From NCBI GenBank assembly GCA_947496185.1, contig CANMCD010000024.1, positions 1 to 46,596 on the forward strand: a DNA stretch of 46,596 bases, read 5' to 3'. The translations under genes and the position numbers were made by a program. Below, in pieces: positions 1-7,879 of this stretch. The stretch comes from an uncultured Tenacibaculum sp. (GTDB lineage Bacteria > Bacteroidota > Bacteroidia > Flavobacteriales > Flavobacteriaceae). Positions within the stretch are counted from its first letter, which is position 1, and every line of letters begins with the position of its first letter. A model generated the notes under the pieces. The model did no database searches. It worked only from the letters and a program-made list of their open reading frames with translations, and was not told the DNA's origin.

Positions 1-342
1 TATACAACCCTTTTTGACACCCGCAAGACTTTATGCAATGTTTTTTTGTTAAAAAATCACAACACAAAACCAAACACTTGAATAACAATAATATAATACA
101 AAAACTTTTTTTCAAGGTTTTTTTAAGTAAGTATATAAGACCTAACAAACACCAGACAAAGCACTATATATACTATAAGTATATACCCTTACTTCATAGT
201 AAGTATAGAAAAAAGGTAAGCTCTTATCAAACTTACCTTTTCTATCTAAATTATATATCGAAGCAATGTAACTATACATTACTGTCTGCTAATTCGTATA
301 CTGTATATAGAGAGAGTTCTAAATCAAAAACCATATGAAGTA
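1..342. other. AT-rich non-coding stretch downstream of the histidine kinase
   Basis: No convincing gene is visible. The only open frame (33-338, +) is rich in Lys, Asn and Tyr, as expected for random AT-rich DNA, and has no domain or start signal. The one clear element is the hairpin at 210-241, listed separately. Tandem variants of AAGTATA occur around 130-205. Confidence 0.5.
205..241 (-). terminator. Rho-independent terminator of the histidine kinase gene
   Basis: AAAAGGTAAG (211-220) pairs perfectly with CTTACCTTTT (232-241) around an 11-base loop. Read on the minus strand the stem is followed by a run of U. It lies about 100 bases downstream of the stop of the minus-strand kinase gene. 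The T-rich right arm could also make it work for plus-strand transcripts arriving from outside the window. Confidence 0.7.
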
Positions 343-1659
343 CTATTCTTCCTCCTCCCCTTCTTCATAAATAAGTCTATCCACTACGGTAAGAAAAAAC
401 GTTGTCCCTACATTCTTTTTACTAGTCAACCAAACTCTCCCTCCATTTCTTTCGATAATCTTTTTTACCAACGCCAAACCAATTCCTATAGACTCAACAT
501 GGGTATTTACTTCTAACTTTTGAAACAAATGAAAAATCTTTTTATGATACTTTTTATCAATACCTGGCCCGTTATCCCCCACCATAAATACAAACTCATT
601 ACCTTCTTTACGACAGTCAACATAAATCCTTACTATCTTTTTATTATTATGTTTAATTGCATTTTGAATCAGGTTCTGAAAAACTTGAAGTATTTGTGAT
701 TCATTAAACATCACATTGGGCAACTTGGTTAATACTTTTACCGTACATTTATCTGAAGAATTTAATCTAGCAAGCCTTCTAATTAAACTGTCAAGATTAA
801 CCTTTTTCAGCATTTGTTCTTTTTCCATCTGCAACGAATAATTCAATATACCATTAATCAACAAATCCATCTGTTCTACTTGTTCTTGAATTTTCACAAG
901 ATTATCTGTTATATCTTCCTTTGTAGTCGCTTTATCCTTATTCATCTCATTAACCCAACCAGTCAATGTATGGATGTTTCGTAAAGGACGCTTTAAATCA
1001 TGAGAAACAACATAAGCAAACTCTTCCAAATCTTTATTACGTTCATACAATTCTTTCGCTCTATCTTCAAGATCTTTTGTACGTTGCCGAATCCCTTTTT
1101 CTAAGTTTTTATTTACTTCTTCTAATCCTCTTCTATAGCGCATAAATCCATTTAAGATAATGAATGAATATATAAATATGGTTGTTATAGATATTAATAT
1201 CGCACCTTCTGTAACAATATCAATATCCGAATCAACAACTCGATAGGTCATATGAATAAGCTGAGTAGAACTAAAAATTATAATTAAAACTCGGTTACTC
1301 AATAAGAGTATCGCACCAAACAAAGCAATAAAAGTCCCTAATAAATAATCAATGGAAAAATCATTTAAGGCTACGGTATTGGTAAGGTGGTGCTGAAACA
1401 ATAATAATGATAGAAATACGTACAAGCCATAATACTCCAAGACATGTTGCCACTTCGTTAATGGTAGCAACCCAACAACTAAAAAGAGTAGGAAAAAAAA
1501 CTCTCTAACAAAAGGAATTTCAATAACATTTTCATTAAAATAGGAAATCAGCACCGAATACCCATATACTCCGGGAGCTATAAGCAACAACGCCAAACTA
1601 CTATTTTTTATCTCGAAAGGCTGAAGCTTCCCGATTTGTTTAAAAAAAGATTGAGTCAT
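343..1659 (-). CDS. membrane-bound sensor histidine kinase
   Basis: This 438-residue sensor kinase should autophosphorylate on His and pass the phosphate to a response regulator not seen nearby. Residues 1-175 form about six hydrophobic segments with no large extracellular loop, so the sensor is probably membrane-embedded. A charged coiled-coil linker follows (about 175-212). The HisKA dimerisation helix holds the H-box with His220 in VVSHDLKRPLRNI. The HATPase domain has an N-box (QNLIQNAIKHNN), a G1 box (DNGPGID) and a G2 box (GIGLALVKKIIERNGG). The protein ends in an acidic tail (EEGEEEE). The linker and H-box resemble phytochrome/bacteriophytochrome-type kinases common in Bacteroidetes. 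The gene is alone, with its own terminator. It is divergent from cobQ with 279 bases between the two starts. The signal it senses is unknown, and the ATG at 1659 is the only sensible start. Confidence 0.9.
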   Translation of the reverse strand: MTQSFFKQIGKLQPFEIKNSSLALLLIAPGVYGYSVLISYFNENVIEIPFVREFFFLLFLVVGLLPLTKWQHVLEYYGLYVFLSLLLFQHHLTNTVALNDFSIDYLLGTFIALFGAILLLSNRVLIIIFSSTQLIHMTYRVVDSDIDIVTEGAILISITTIFIYSFIILNGFMRYRRGLEEVNKNLEKGIRQRTKDLEDRAKELYERNKDLEEFAYVVSHDLKRPLRNIHTLTGWVNEMNKDKATTKEDITDNLVKIQEQVEQMDLLINGILNYSLQMEKEQMLKKVNLDSLIRRLARLNSSDKCTVKVLTKLPNVMFNESQILQVFQNLIQNAIKHNNKKIVRIYVDCRKEGNEFVFMVGDNGPGIDKKYHKKIFHLFQKLEVNTHVESIGIGLALVKKIIERNGGRVWLTSKKNVGTTFFLTVVDRLIYEEGEEEE

Positions 1660-1938
1660 AACCTACTTTAGAGGACTAATTTATAACAATTTTAAAGATA
1701 AGTATTTAATTTAAAAAAACAATAAAAATAAAAAAACAGTTTAACGTTTATTTTCCCCTATCAATTATAGCGTTAAAAAACCATAAAGAGTTGTGATATT
1801 ACTTTTAATTCAATCCCTGTAACGAAGTAATAAGACATAATATTAAATAGTATATGAGCAGAAATGACAGCATAATACTTTGTATTCTTTCAGCTTCAAA
1901 CCTACTATTTGTATTATTTTTGCCCATATTTTTAAAAC
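1660..1938. promoter_or_regulatory. divergent promoter region between the kinase and the cobamide operon
   Basis: This AT-rich divergent intergenic region must carry both promoters. TATTTTTG at 1915-1922 matches the Bacteroidetes -7 element TAnnTTTG and would give a 5' leader of only about 10 bases for cobQ. No TTTG is found at the usual distance upstream of it, so the assignment is weak. I looked for the conserved B12-box of cobalamin riboswitches, often found ahead of B12 genes, and did not see one. Confidence 0.35.
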
Positions 1939-3405
1939 ATGTCAAAAAAATTACGCCCGATGATGTTTGTGGGCACTGGATCTGATGTAGGTAAAAGCAT
2001 TATAACTACTGGTCTATGTCGTATTTTAAAGCAACGTGGATACAGTCCTGCTCCTTTCAAAGCTCAAAACATGTCTTTGAATAGTTATGTAACCGCCAAC
2101 GGACTTGAAATAGGAAGGGCTCAAGCGGTGCAAGCTGAAGCTGCTGAAGTTGATGTGACTACCGATATGAATCCAGTTCTTTTAAAACCCACTGGTAACA
2201 ACAAGTCACAAGTGATTTTACATGGAAAGCCTGTGGGAAACCAAACAGCTAAATCTTATTTTCTTGGAAATAACAAAAGACACCTTTTCGAAGAAGTTAT
2301 AAAAGCTTTTAAAAACCTAGAAAATAGCTTTTCACCAATTGTAATGGAAGGGGCTGGAAGTATTAGTGAATTGAATTTGAAACATAGAGACATCGTCAAT
2401 ATGCGAATGGCTAAAGCAGCAAATGCAGATGTTTACCTTGTAGCAGATATTGATCGTGGGGGTGTTTTTGCAAGTGTCTATGGTAGTATTGCTTTATTGG
2501 ATGAAGAAGAGCAAAAGTTAATTAAAGGAATTATCATCAATAAATTTAGAGGAGATATTTCTTTATTTGAAGAAGGGAAAAAACTTTTAGAATCCTTAAC
2601 CAATGTTCCGGTATTAGGCGTTGTTCCCTACCTTAAGGATTTATACATTGAAGAAGAGGATTCCCTAGCTTTAAACAGCAAAGCCAAACATATGGAAACT
2701 GGAAAAATCAATATTGCTGTTATACTCCTTCCTTATATCTCTAACTTTACAGATTTTAATTGTTTAGAAAAAGACAAAAGAGTACATCTTTTCTACACAA
2801 GATCCGTCGAAGATATAAAAAGTGCTGATGTTATTATTATTCCAGGAAGTAAAAACACCATATCCGATATGTCTTTTTTAAGATCCAGTGGTTTAGCAAA
2901 AGAAATTTTAATTGCTTACGAAAAAAAGACTTTTATTATTGGTATTTGTGGTGGATTTCAAATGTTAGGAAAATCTATTGCTGACCCTCACCATGTAGAA
3001 GGAGAAATTAACCAAATACCCGGACTAGGTATTTTTCCTATTCATACTGTATTGGCAACAAACAAAACCACATTACAATGTAATTTTATTTTTAAAAATT
3101 ACGAGACTGTTTGTAAAGGGTATGAAATACATATGGGAGAAACAACTTTTGAAAAAATGAACCCTTTGAACACCATTAATAATAAAGCAGAAGGTTTTCA
3201 CCAAGCCAATTGCTGGGGAACCTATATTCACGGTATACTAGATAACACAATAGTTGTCGATGATCTTCTTTCCAATTTCAACAGCAATAAACCTGACAAA
3301 AGTTTTGATTATACTAAATTCAAAGAAGAAAACTACGATAAACTTGCTATACATCTAGAAAACAACCTCGACATTGCTTCAATAATTAACAATATGACCC
3401 AGTAG
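1939..3405 (+). CDS. cobQ: cobyric acid synthase
   Basis: The 488-residue protein is a glutamine-dependent amidotransferase that amidates four carboxylates (b, d, e, g) of adenosylcobyrinate diamide to give adenosylcobyric acid. It is called CobQ, or CbiP in enterobacterial naming. The N-terminal dethiobiotin-synthetase-like ATPase domain starts with MMFVGTGSDVGKS (P-loop) and contains PFKAQNMSLNS and MEGAGSISELN, both typical of the family. The C-terminal class I glutamine amidotransferase domain carries the nucleophile region GICGGFQMLG (Cys at about 337) and the expected downstream His (YIHGILD). Length is normal for the family. It is the first gene of a three-gene operon; only two bases separate its stop from the next ATG. 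The start is the first ATG and gives the canonical N-terminus. Confidence 0.96.
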   Translation: MSKKLRPMMFVGTGSDVGKSIITTGLCRILKQRGYSPAPFKAQNMSLNSYVTANGLEIGRAQAVQAEAAEVDVTTDMNPVLLKPTGNNKSQVILHGKPVGNQTAKSYFLGNNKRHLFEEVIKAFKNLENSFSPIVMEGAGSISELNLKHRDIVNMRMAKAANADVYLVADIDRGGVFASVYGSIALLDEEEQKLIKGIIINKFRGDISLFEEGKKLLESLTNVPVLGVVPYLKDLYIEEEDSLALNSKAKHMETGKINIAVILLPYISNFTDFNCLEKDKRVHLFYTRSVEDIKSADVIIIPGSKNTISDMSFLRSSGLAKEILIAYEKKTFIIGICGGFQMLGKSIADPHHVEGEINQIPGLGIFPIHTVLATNKTTLQCNFIFKNYETVCKGYEIHMGETTFEKMNPLNTINNKAEGFHQANCWGTYIHGILDNTIVVDDLLSNFNSNKPDKSFDYTKFKEENYDKLAIHLENNLDIASIINNMTQ

Positions 3406-3407
3406 AT

Positions 3408-4430
3408 ATGGACTATGGACATGGAGATGACTTATATAAATTTAAAACTCAAATTAAAGCGAACTTTAGTTCAAATGTTTGGTATAAAGGCCCCCCAACA
3501 TCCTTACTATCTTTTATAAAAACTCGTCTTTCTTCTGTAGAAAGCTACCCAGCTCCAAGTGCTGAATTACTAATTAAAAAAATAGCTTTACATCATCACC
3601 TTGATAACGATACTATAATAGTAACCAACGGAGCTACAGAAGCTTTTTATCTTATTGCTCATGCATTTCAAAAAGGAAAGGTAACACTCTGCACTCCTTC
3701 TTTCTCAGAATATGAATTAGCCTCGAAGGTTCATGGTTTGGATCAAGAGTTTATTTCTAGAAAAAATATCTTAACACATTCTTTTACTTCTGATATTGCT
3801 TTCATATGCAACCCTAACAACCCTGATGGTTACGAAAATACTCCTGAAGAAATTTCAACGTTACTTCAGAAACACCCTACTACTATTTTTATTATCGATG
3901 AAGCTTATGTTGATTTTACTAGTTCTGAACTTTCATGTTCCTCTTTCTTAAACTTACATGAAAACCTGATCATCGTAAAGTCATTAACCAAATTATTTTG
4001 TATTCCGGGGTTACGTTTAGGATATATCTTAGCTTCACCAAACATCATCCGTAGTATAAAAAAATATAAAATGCCATGGAATGTTAACACCTTAGCCTTA
4101 CAAGCAGGAAGTTTTATTTTTGATAATTTCAACAACACCAAACCTGTTTTTGAGGAATATTTTAAAAATGTTACCAAATTAAAACAGCAAATAAACGCCA
4201 TAGAAGGGTTTCATGTTATTCCTAGTAAGACCAGTTATTTTCTTATTAAAATAGCAAATCCCGTTTCTTCAGCACTAAAATCTTATTTAATTAACAACCA
4301 TCATATTTTAATCAGAGATGCTTCAAACTTTCCTTCATTAGATAAGCATTATATCCGTGTTTCTTGTCAGACTCCAGAAAAAAATCAATTATTAATTAAT
4401 GCACTTAAACAATGGAAGAATTCATTATAA
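3408..4430 (+). CDS. cobC: threonine-phosphate decarboxylase-like aminotransferase (CobC/CobD type)
   Basis: This 340-residue fold-type I PLP enzyme most likely decarboxylates L-threonine-O-3-phosphate to (R)-1-amino-2-propanol phosphate, the linker attached by CbiB. The call rests on the family fold and position: it lies between cobQ and cbiB, and the N-terminus (YGHGDDL) resembles CobD/CobC proteins. Visible features are the substrate/PLP segment TNGATEAFYL, CNPNNPDGY, the Asp-containing IIDEAYVDF, and the PLP-lysine motif SLTKLFCIPGLRLGY. The related family HisC (histidinol-phosphate aminotransferase) is the main alternative; context argues against it. Naming is confused: cobC in Pseudomonas usage, cobD in Salmonella usage. 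Its last 19 bases overlap cbiB, suggesting translational coupling. Confidence 0.88.
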   Translation: MDYGHGDDLYKFKTQIKANFSSNVWYKGPPTSLLSFIKTRLSSVESYPAPSAELLIKKIALHHHLDNDTIIVTNGATEAFYLIAHAFQKGKVTLCTPSFSEYELASKVHGLDQEFISRKNILTHSFTSDIAFICNPNNPDGYENTPEEISTLLQKHPTTIFIIDEAYVDFTSSELSCSSFLNLHENLIIVKSLTKLFCIPGLRLGYILASPNIIRSIKKYKMPWNVNTLALQAGSFIFDNFNNTKPVFEEYFKNVTKLKQQINAIEGFHVIPSKTSYFLIKIANPVSSALKSYLINNHHILIRDASNFPSLDKHYIRVSCQTPEKNQLLINALKQWKNSL

Positions 4431-5347
4431 TACTTCCCTTAGTCCTTGCCTATATATTGGACTTAGCCTTAGGAGACCCTCGTTGGTTACCTCATCCCAT
4501 CGTATTATTTGGTAAACTAATTTCTTTTGGAGAAAAAAAATTAAACAAAAATAATGCACTTTTTTACAAGGGAATGATATTAACCCTTACACTTACTATA
4601 GGTGTATTTTGTTTTTTTCATTTCGCTCTTAAAATACTAACTCCCTACCCTATAGCAACACTAGTTTTTAATACCGTTTTTTTATTCTTTGCTATTGCAA
4701 ACAAAAGCCTAATTACTGAAGGAGTAGCAGTTTTTAAAGAGTTAAAAAAAGGAGTAAAACAAGGACGTGAACGTCTTTCTTGGATTGTAGGCAGGGATAC
4801 TTCTGAGCTTGATGAACAACAGATTAAAACGGCTGTTTTTGAAACTATGTCAGAAAATTTAAGTGATGGTGTCATAGCTCCTTTATGCTACTTTGCAATT
4901 TTGGGAGTTCCGGGTGCTATGCTATACAAAATGGTTAATACTCTTGATTCAATGATAGGTTACAAGAACGATCGTTATATTCATTTTGGAAGGTTTGCTG
5001 CAAAACTAGACGATGTTTTAAATTATATACCTGCTCGATTGACCGCCCTATTTATGCTAATTGTTACCTTTAAAATACGCAAACTTCCTTTTATTATACA
5101 ATATGGGAACAAACATGCTAGCCCAAATGCTGGCTACCCTGAAGCTGCTTTAGCCGCTATCTTACACTGTAGGTTTGGTGGTCCAAATTATTATCATGGA
5201 AAACTTGTTGATAAACCTTACATAGGACATCATAAGCGAAAACTACATGATAATGAGTATAAAAAAGTTTCGTTAATTAATCATTTAGTCACCTTGTTTT
5301 TTGTTATGGTTATATCACTAATATATATGGGGGCATTACTTTTATAA
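4412..5347 (+). CDS. cbiB: adenosylcobinamide-phosphate synthase
   Basis: CbiB (CobD in Pseudomonas naming) is an integral membrane enzyme that joins adenosylcobyric acid to aminopropanol (phosphate) to form adenosylcobinamide (phosphate). The 311 residues show several hydrophobic segments and the family's conserved blocks: LDLALGDPRWLPHPIV near the N-terminus, RDTSELDEQQIKTAVFETMSENLSDG in the middle, and KHASPNAGYPEAALA, LDSMIGYKNDRY and FGGPNYYHG. The start at 4412 lies inside the preceding gene. This gene ends the operon; nucleotide-loop assembly genes (cobU, cobS, cobT) are not in the window. The three genes cover three steps leading to adenosylcobinamide phosphate, so the remaining steps must be encoded elsewhere or rely on salvaged corrinoids. 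Confidence 0.95.
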   Translation: MEEFIIILPLVLAYILDLALGDPRWLPHPIVLFGKLISFGEKKLNKNNALFYKGMILTLTLTIGVFCFFHFALKILTPYPIATLVFNTVFLFFAIANKSLITEGVAVFKELKKGVKQGRERLSWIVGRDTSELDEQQIKTAVFETMSENLSDGVIAPLCYFAILGVPGAMLYKMVNTLDSMIGYKNDRYIHFGRFAAKLDDVLNYIPARLTALFMLIVTFKIRKLPFIIQYGNKHASPNAGYPEAALAAILHCRFGGPNYYHGKLVDKPYIGHHKRKLHDNEYKKVSLINHLVTLFFVMVISLIYMGALLL

Positions 5348-5693
5348 AACAAAGCTGATTTTGAGCTCAAAAAAGCTATTTAAGGGTTTTTAAGGAGTGT
5401 TATTAGGGTTTTCCCTTAGTGTATTTTCAGTAGTTTTACCTAGATACATTATACAATTAATATACATACCTTTACGCCAGTTTGAGTAGAATTGAAATTC
5501 TATTTAGGGGAAATTCCTACTCAACATGTGTTGGGTGGGAATTTATTATTCCCTATGTAATATCATAAACTAACCAAACTTTAAATTTCTACTTTCAAAT
5601 ATGAAAAGCTCTCGTTAGAGGGCTTTTTGATTTTATTAAAAGATATATAAAATCTCCTTTTATTCTTACAGTAATTTCAATTTACTACAAGTA
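5348..5693. ncRNA. candidate structured small RNA or structured 3' region
   Basis: No gene is visible, but inverted repeats are dense. The main stem pairs 5511-5525 with 5530-5544 (15 pairs, two of them G-U) around a four-base loop. Two competing stems share its arms: TTGAGTAG (5482-5489) with CTACTCAA (5517-5524), and GGGAAT (5537-5542) with ATTCCC (5548-5553). A terminator follows at 5604-5628. A weak -7-like TACCTTTA sits at 5467-5474. The layout suggests a transcript of about 150 nucleotides starting near 5480 and ending near 5630. It could instead be a structured tail of the cbiB mRNA. No known RNA family is recognised. Confidence 0.4.
5604..5632. terminator. bidirectional Rho-independent terminator between cbiB and sdpB
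   Basis: AAAAGCTCTC (5604-5613) pairs with GAGGGCTTTT (5618-5627), with one mismatch, around a GTTA loop. T-tracts on both sides suit transcripts arriving from either direction. It lies between the ends of the convergent cobamide and SDP-like operons. Confidence 0.75.
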
Positions 5694-6569
5694 TTATTTG
5701 GCTTTTTTTACTGCTAAGTATAGTGTCAATGCACCAAGCATTGCGAAAAAGAAACTAAACAATCCGTGAATTACTATTATTCCAAAATGAAATAGTATTC
5801 CTAAATACCAAGCTGTTTTTCTAATTTTAGTATTTTTAAAGAAAATACATGAGCATAAAAACAATTCAAAAAGCAATACTCCCCAAGTAGTATACGCTAT
5901 AATAAATGGATTCTTTAACAATGAAATAACCAACGGATATAAGGTATCATTCATACCGTAAGATTGGTGTCTAAACCAATAATAAACAGCAGTACCGTTA
6001 CCCCATTCAGGAACCTTAAATTTTCCGACACTAGCTTGAAAATAGAGAAATGCAATTTGTAACTCAATTATTATAAATGAAAAAAAGGCTATTGTTTTTG
6101 CATAAAAAGAACTATCTGCATCGCTTTTAGGTGAACTCCAATGCGACCTCCTTTGGTCTGTTAAACAAACTGGTATTAATAATAATGTTAAGATGTTATT
6201 AATTTGATCTCCTCCATCTATAATCAAAGAGGTATTGAAAAAACTAAAAGTTACCCACCAATGAAAAACACAAGTATACCTCGGATAAATCCCTAATATT
6301 ACAATCATTAAAATAATTATAGATAGTACTTTAACAGTAGTGAAATTTTCAATTAAGGCGTATAAGTTTAAAAAAGGATACTTATCTAGAGATGGCAAAA
6401 CTTCATTATTAATCCCTGTAGTAAACAATACCTCATTAGTATTAAATAACAAAGTTAATAGAAGGCTTAATGCTAATGAAGAACGGGCTACCCCCAGCAT
6501 TTTATTCCAATAATTTAAATCTATTAGACTTTCGAACTTAGATATAACGCTATCAGATACTATTCGCAT
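5694..6569 (-). CDS. sdpB: SdpB-like membrane protein of an SDP-type peptide toxin system (HTTM family)
   Basis: The 291-residue polytopic membrane protein has about six or seven hydrophobic segments. The HTTM-type signature SVGKFKVPEWGNGTAVYYW (about 180-198) is followed by FRHQSYG. In Bacillus subtilis SdpB works with SdpA to turn the SdpC precursor into the secreted SDP toxin. The HTTM fold is shared with vitamin K-dependent gamma-carboxylase, so similarity alone would allow other roles. The call depends on the two neighbours: its ATG overlaps the last 10 bases of sdpA, and a SdpC-like precursor is upstream. The gene ends the operon and faces the terminator at 5604-5632. No SdpI-like immunity gene is adjacent. 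Confidence 0.8.
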   Translation of the reverse strand: MRIVSDSVISKFESLIDLNYWNKMLGVARSSLALSLLLTLLFNTNEVLFTTGINNEVLPSLDKYPFLNLYALIENFTTVKVLSIIILMIVILGIYPRYTCVFHWWVTFSFFNTSLIIDGGDQINNILTLLLIPVCLTDQRRSHWSSPKSDADSSFYAKTIAFFSFIIIELQIAFLYFQASVGKFKVPEWGNGTAVYYWFRHQSYGMNDTLYPLVISLLKNPFIIAYTTWGVLLFELFLCSCIFFKNTKIRKTAWYLGILFHFGIIVIHGLFSFFFAMLGALTLYLAVKKAK

Positions 6570-7108
6570 TTAAAATTGATTAAGATTAGTTCAGACTCCA
6601 TATAGACTGTTTTTTTTAAGTTTATCCATGACCATGGAATAGGTTTCTTCATACCAATACAATATAAACCACATAGTGAAGGTTTACTGATTTTTATTGA
6701 GACTATATTTAACTTCTTTAAATTAGCAGGCTCTTCTAAATACTCAGTAACCTTACCTCTATATTTTATCCATAAATTAGCATCTATACCTTCTACTACT
6801 CTTGAAATCTTGGAGTTTATAATTCTATTTTCTCTTTTTATACCTAAAAGTTGAGAAATTTGAGTATTTCTTAGCATTACCTTCTCCGCAGTATTTTGTA
6901 TTGTATCTATCTTATAGATATATGCTTCCTTGTCTCTAGCATTTTTGGTAAAAAAAGACCAACCTTGTGCCAAAAAACTTTTTGTTTTACGCTCTGAAAA
7001 AAAAGGATATCTTGACTTTATTGGATTTTCTGGAATAGAAACAATAAGTATAAAATTAACTGCTAAAAAAATTGTAATGGTAACAATTATTAAAAACTTT
7101 TTTTTCAA
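6560..7108 (-). CDS. sdpA: SdpA-like protein of an SDP-type peptide toxin system
   Basis: The 182-residue protein has one N-terminal membrane anchor (about 4-25) and then a soluble domain. Family marks are QGWSFFTKNARD (48-59) and the C-terminal pair LCGLYC (145-150) followed by PIPWSW (156-161). Both fit the SdpA family from memory of its signature, so identification is fairly firm. In B. subtilis SdpA is needed with SdpB for maturation of SDP. The start shown is TTG at 7108. No ATG exists in frame between the upstream stop (7141-7139) and the anchor; ATT at 7111 is the other option. The start lies only about 14 bases after the hairpin terminator at 7122-7169, so the mRNA reaching this gene must read through it. 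The stop overlaps sdpB by 10 bases. Confidence 0.8.
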   Translation of the reverse strand: MKKKFLIIVTITIFLAVNFILIVSIPENPIKSRYPFFSERKTKSFLAQGWSFFTKNARDKEAYIYKIDTIQNTAEKVMLRNTQISQLLGIKRENRIINSKISRVVEGIDANLWIKYRGKVTEYLEEPANLKKLNIVSIKISKPSLCGLYCIGMKKPIPWSWINLKKTVYMESELILINFKCE

Positions 7109-7119
7109 AATATTTTTTT

Positions 7120-7169
7120 TTAAAAAAAACCGAAATAATCATCTTCAATTAACGATAATTACTTCGGTT
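7120..7169 (-). terminator. intra-operon hairpin terminator between sdpC and sdpA
   Basis: Positions 7154-7169 and 7128-7143 form a 16-pair stem (two G-U pairs) with a 10-base loop on the minus strand. It is followed directly by about eight U. It lies 18 bases after the sdpC stop and ends about 12 bases before the sdpA start. The structure should stop most transcripts after the toxin gene and leave a minor read-through for sdpAB. Confidence 0.8.
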
Positions 7170-7186
7170 AAACTTGTGTTTATTTA

Positions 7187-7879
7187 TTATTGTAATTGGG
7201 TAGCTATAGCCCCAGAAAGCTCTTCGATTGGGTACGAAATTGGTTTATCATCAGGTGTGTAAGCTACTAAAACGGCAGCTACAACTACAACCACCACAGC
7301 TACTACAGCAACTTGAACAGCTACAACCAAAGCCTCATTGTCTGGAACTTTAGTCAAATCAATATTTTGGTCAACGTGGTACTCTGCTAATGCATCTTGT
7401 TTAAGCCTCCCTATTGATTGTGGATTTTTTAAACTAACCTCATAATCTATTCCAGCATTTTTTAATTTTTTACTAATGAAAGGAAATAACTTTTTAGAAG
7501 CATTATTTATTGCCTCCTTAATTATTACAGGATCCTGTGAGTACATACTTTTTTGAAAATCATTGAAGAAATCAGGGTTATCTGCTCTAAGGTACGCGAT
7601 GGCTTCTACTTGAGTTTTTTTGTATTCCTCTCTTTTTTCTGAATCGTTTAAAAAGTTTTGTAAAGACTCACTTTTTCTTCTAGTAGGGAATAACGAAGCC
7701 GCTTTTCCTTCTCTAAATATAATGGAAGTAAAAAGCTCTTCTCCTGAAAATCTTTCTTCTGATGTTTCTTTCATGTTTTCAACAATACCACTGTCGTTTT
7801 GGTTACATGATGTAAATAAAATTAATAATGCTAAAAATCCTGATAAATAGGGCTTTCTTAATTTGTGTAAATAGTTCAT
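7187..7879 (-). CDS. sdpC: SdpC-like peptide toxin precursor with a lipoprotein signal
   Basis: The 230-residue precursor resembles B. subtilis SdpC, the source of the membrane-collapsing SDP cannibalism toxin. RFSGEELFTSIIFREGKAASL (43-63) matches the SdpC core block, which I recall as FSGEDYFRGLLFGQGEVGKL. The stretch AYLRADNPDFFNDFQKSM...SQDP matches the following Sdp block. A hydrophobic Val/Ala-rich segment (183-206) sits where SDP itself is cut out, followed by a polar tail. Differences from SdpC are clear. The N-terminus carries a lipobox (LFTSC, Cys25), so the precursor is probably lipidated. The toxin segment has none of the two cysteines that form the SDP disulfide; Cys25 is the only cysteine. 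Toxin function is inferred from homology and from the adjacent sdpA and sdpB. It is the first gene of the operon. Confidence 0.8.
   Translation of the reverse strand: MNYLHKLRKPYLSGFLALLILFTSCNQNDSGIVENMKETSEERFSGEELFTSIIFREGKAASLFPTRRKSESLQNFLNDSEKREEYKKTQVEAIAYLRADNPDFFNDFQKSMYSQDPVIIKEAINNASKKLFPFISKKLKNAGIDYEVSLKNPQSIGRLKQDALAEYHVDQNIDLTKVPDNEALVVAVQVAVVAVVVVVVAAVLVAYTPDDKPISYPIEELSGAIATQLQ

Noticed and set aside
33-338. 101-codon open frame at the left edge
   Set aside because: Composition is that of random AT-rich DNA, it has no motif or start signal, and it spans the kinase terminator hairpin.
1660-1938. Cobalamin riboswitch ahead of cobQ
   Set aside because: No B12-box-like sequence or suitable structure seen, and the likely leader is too short.
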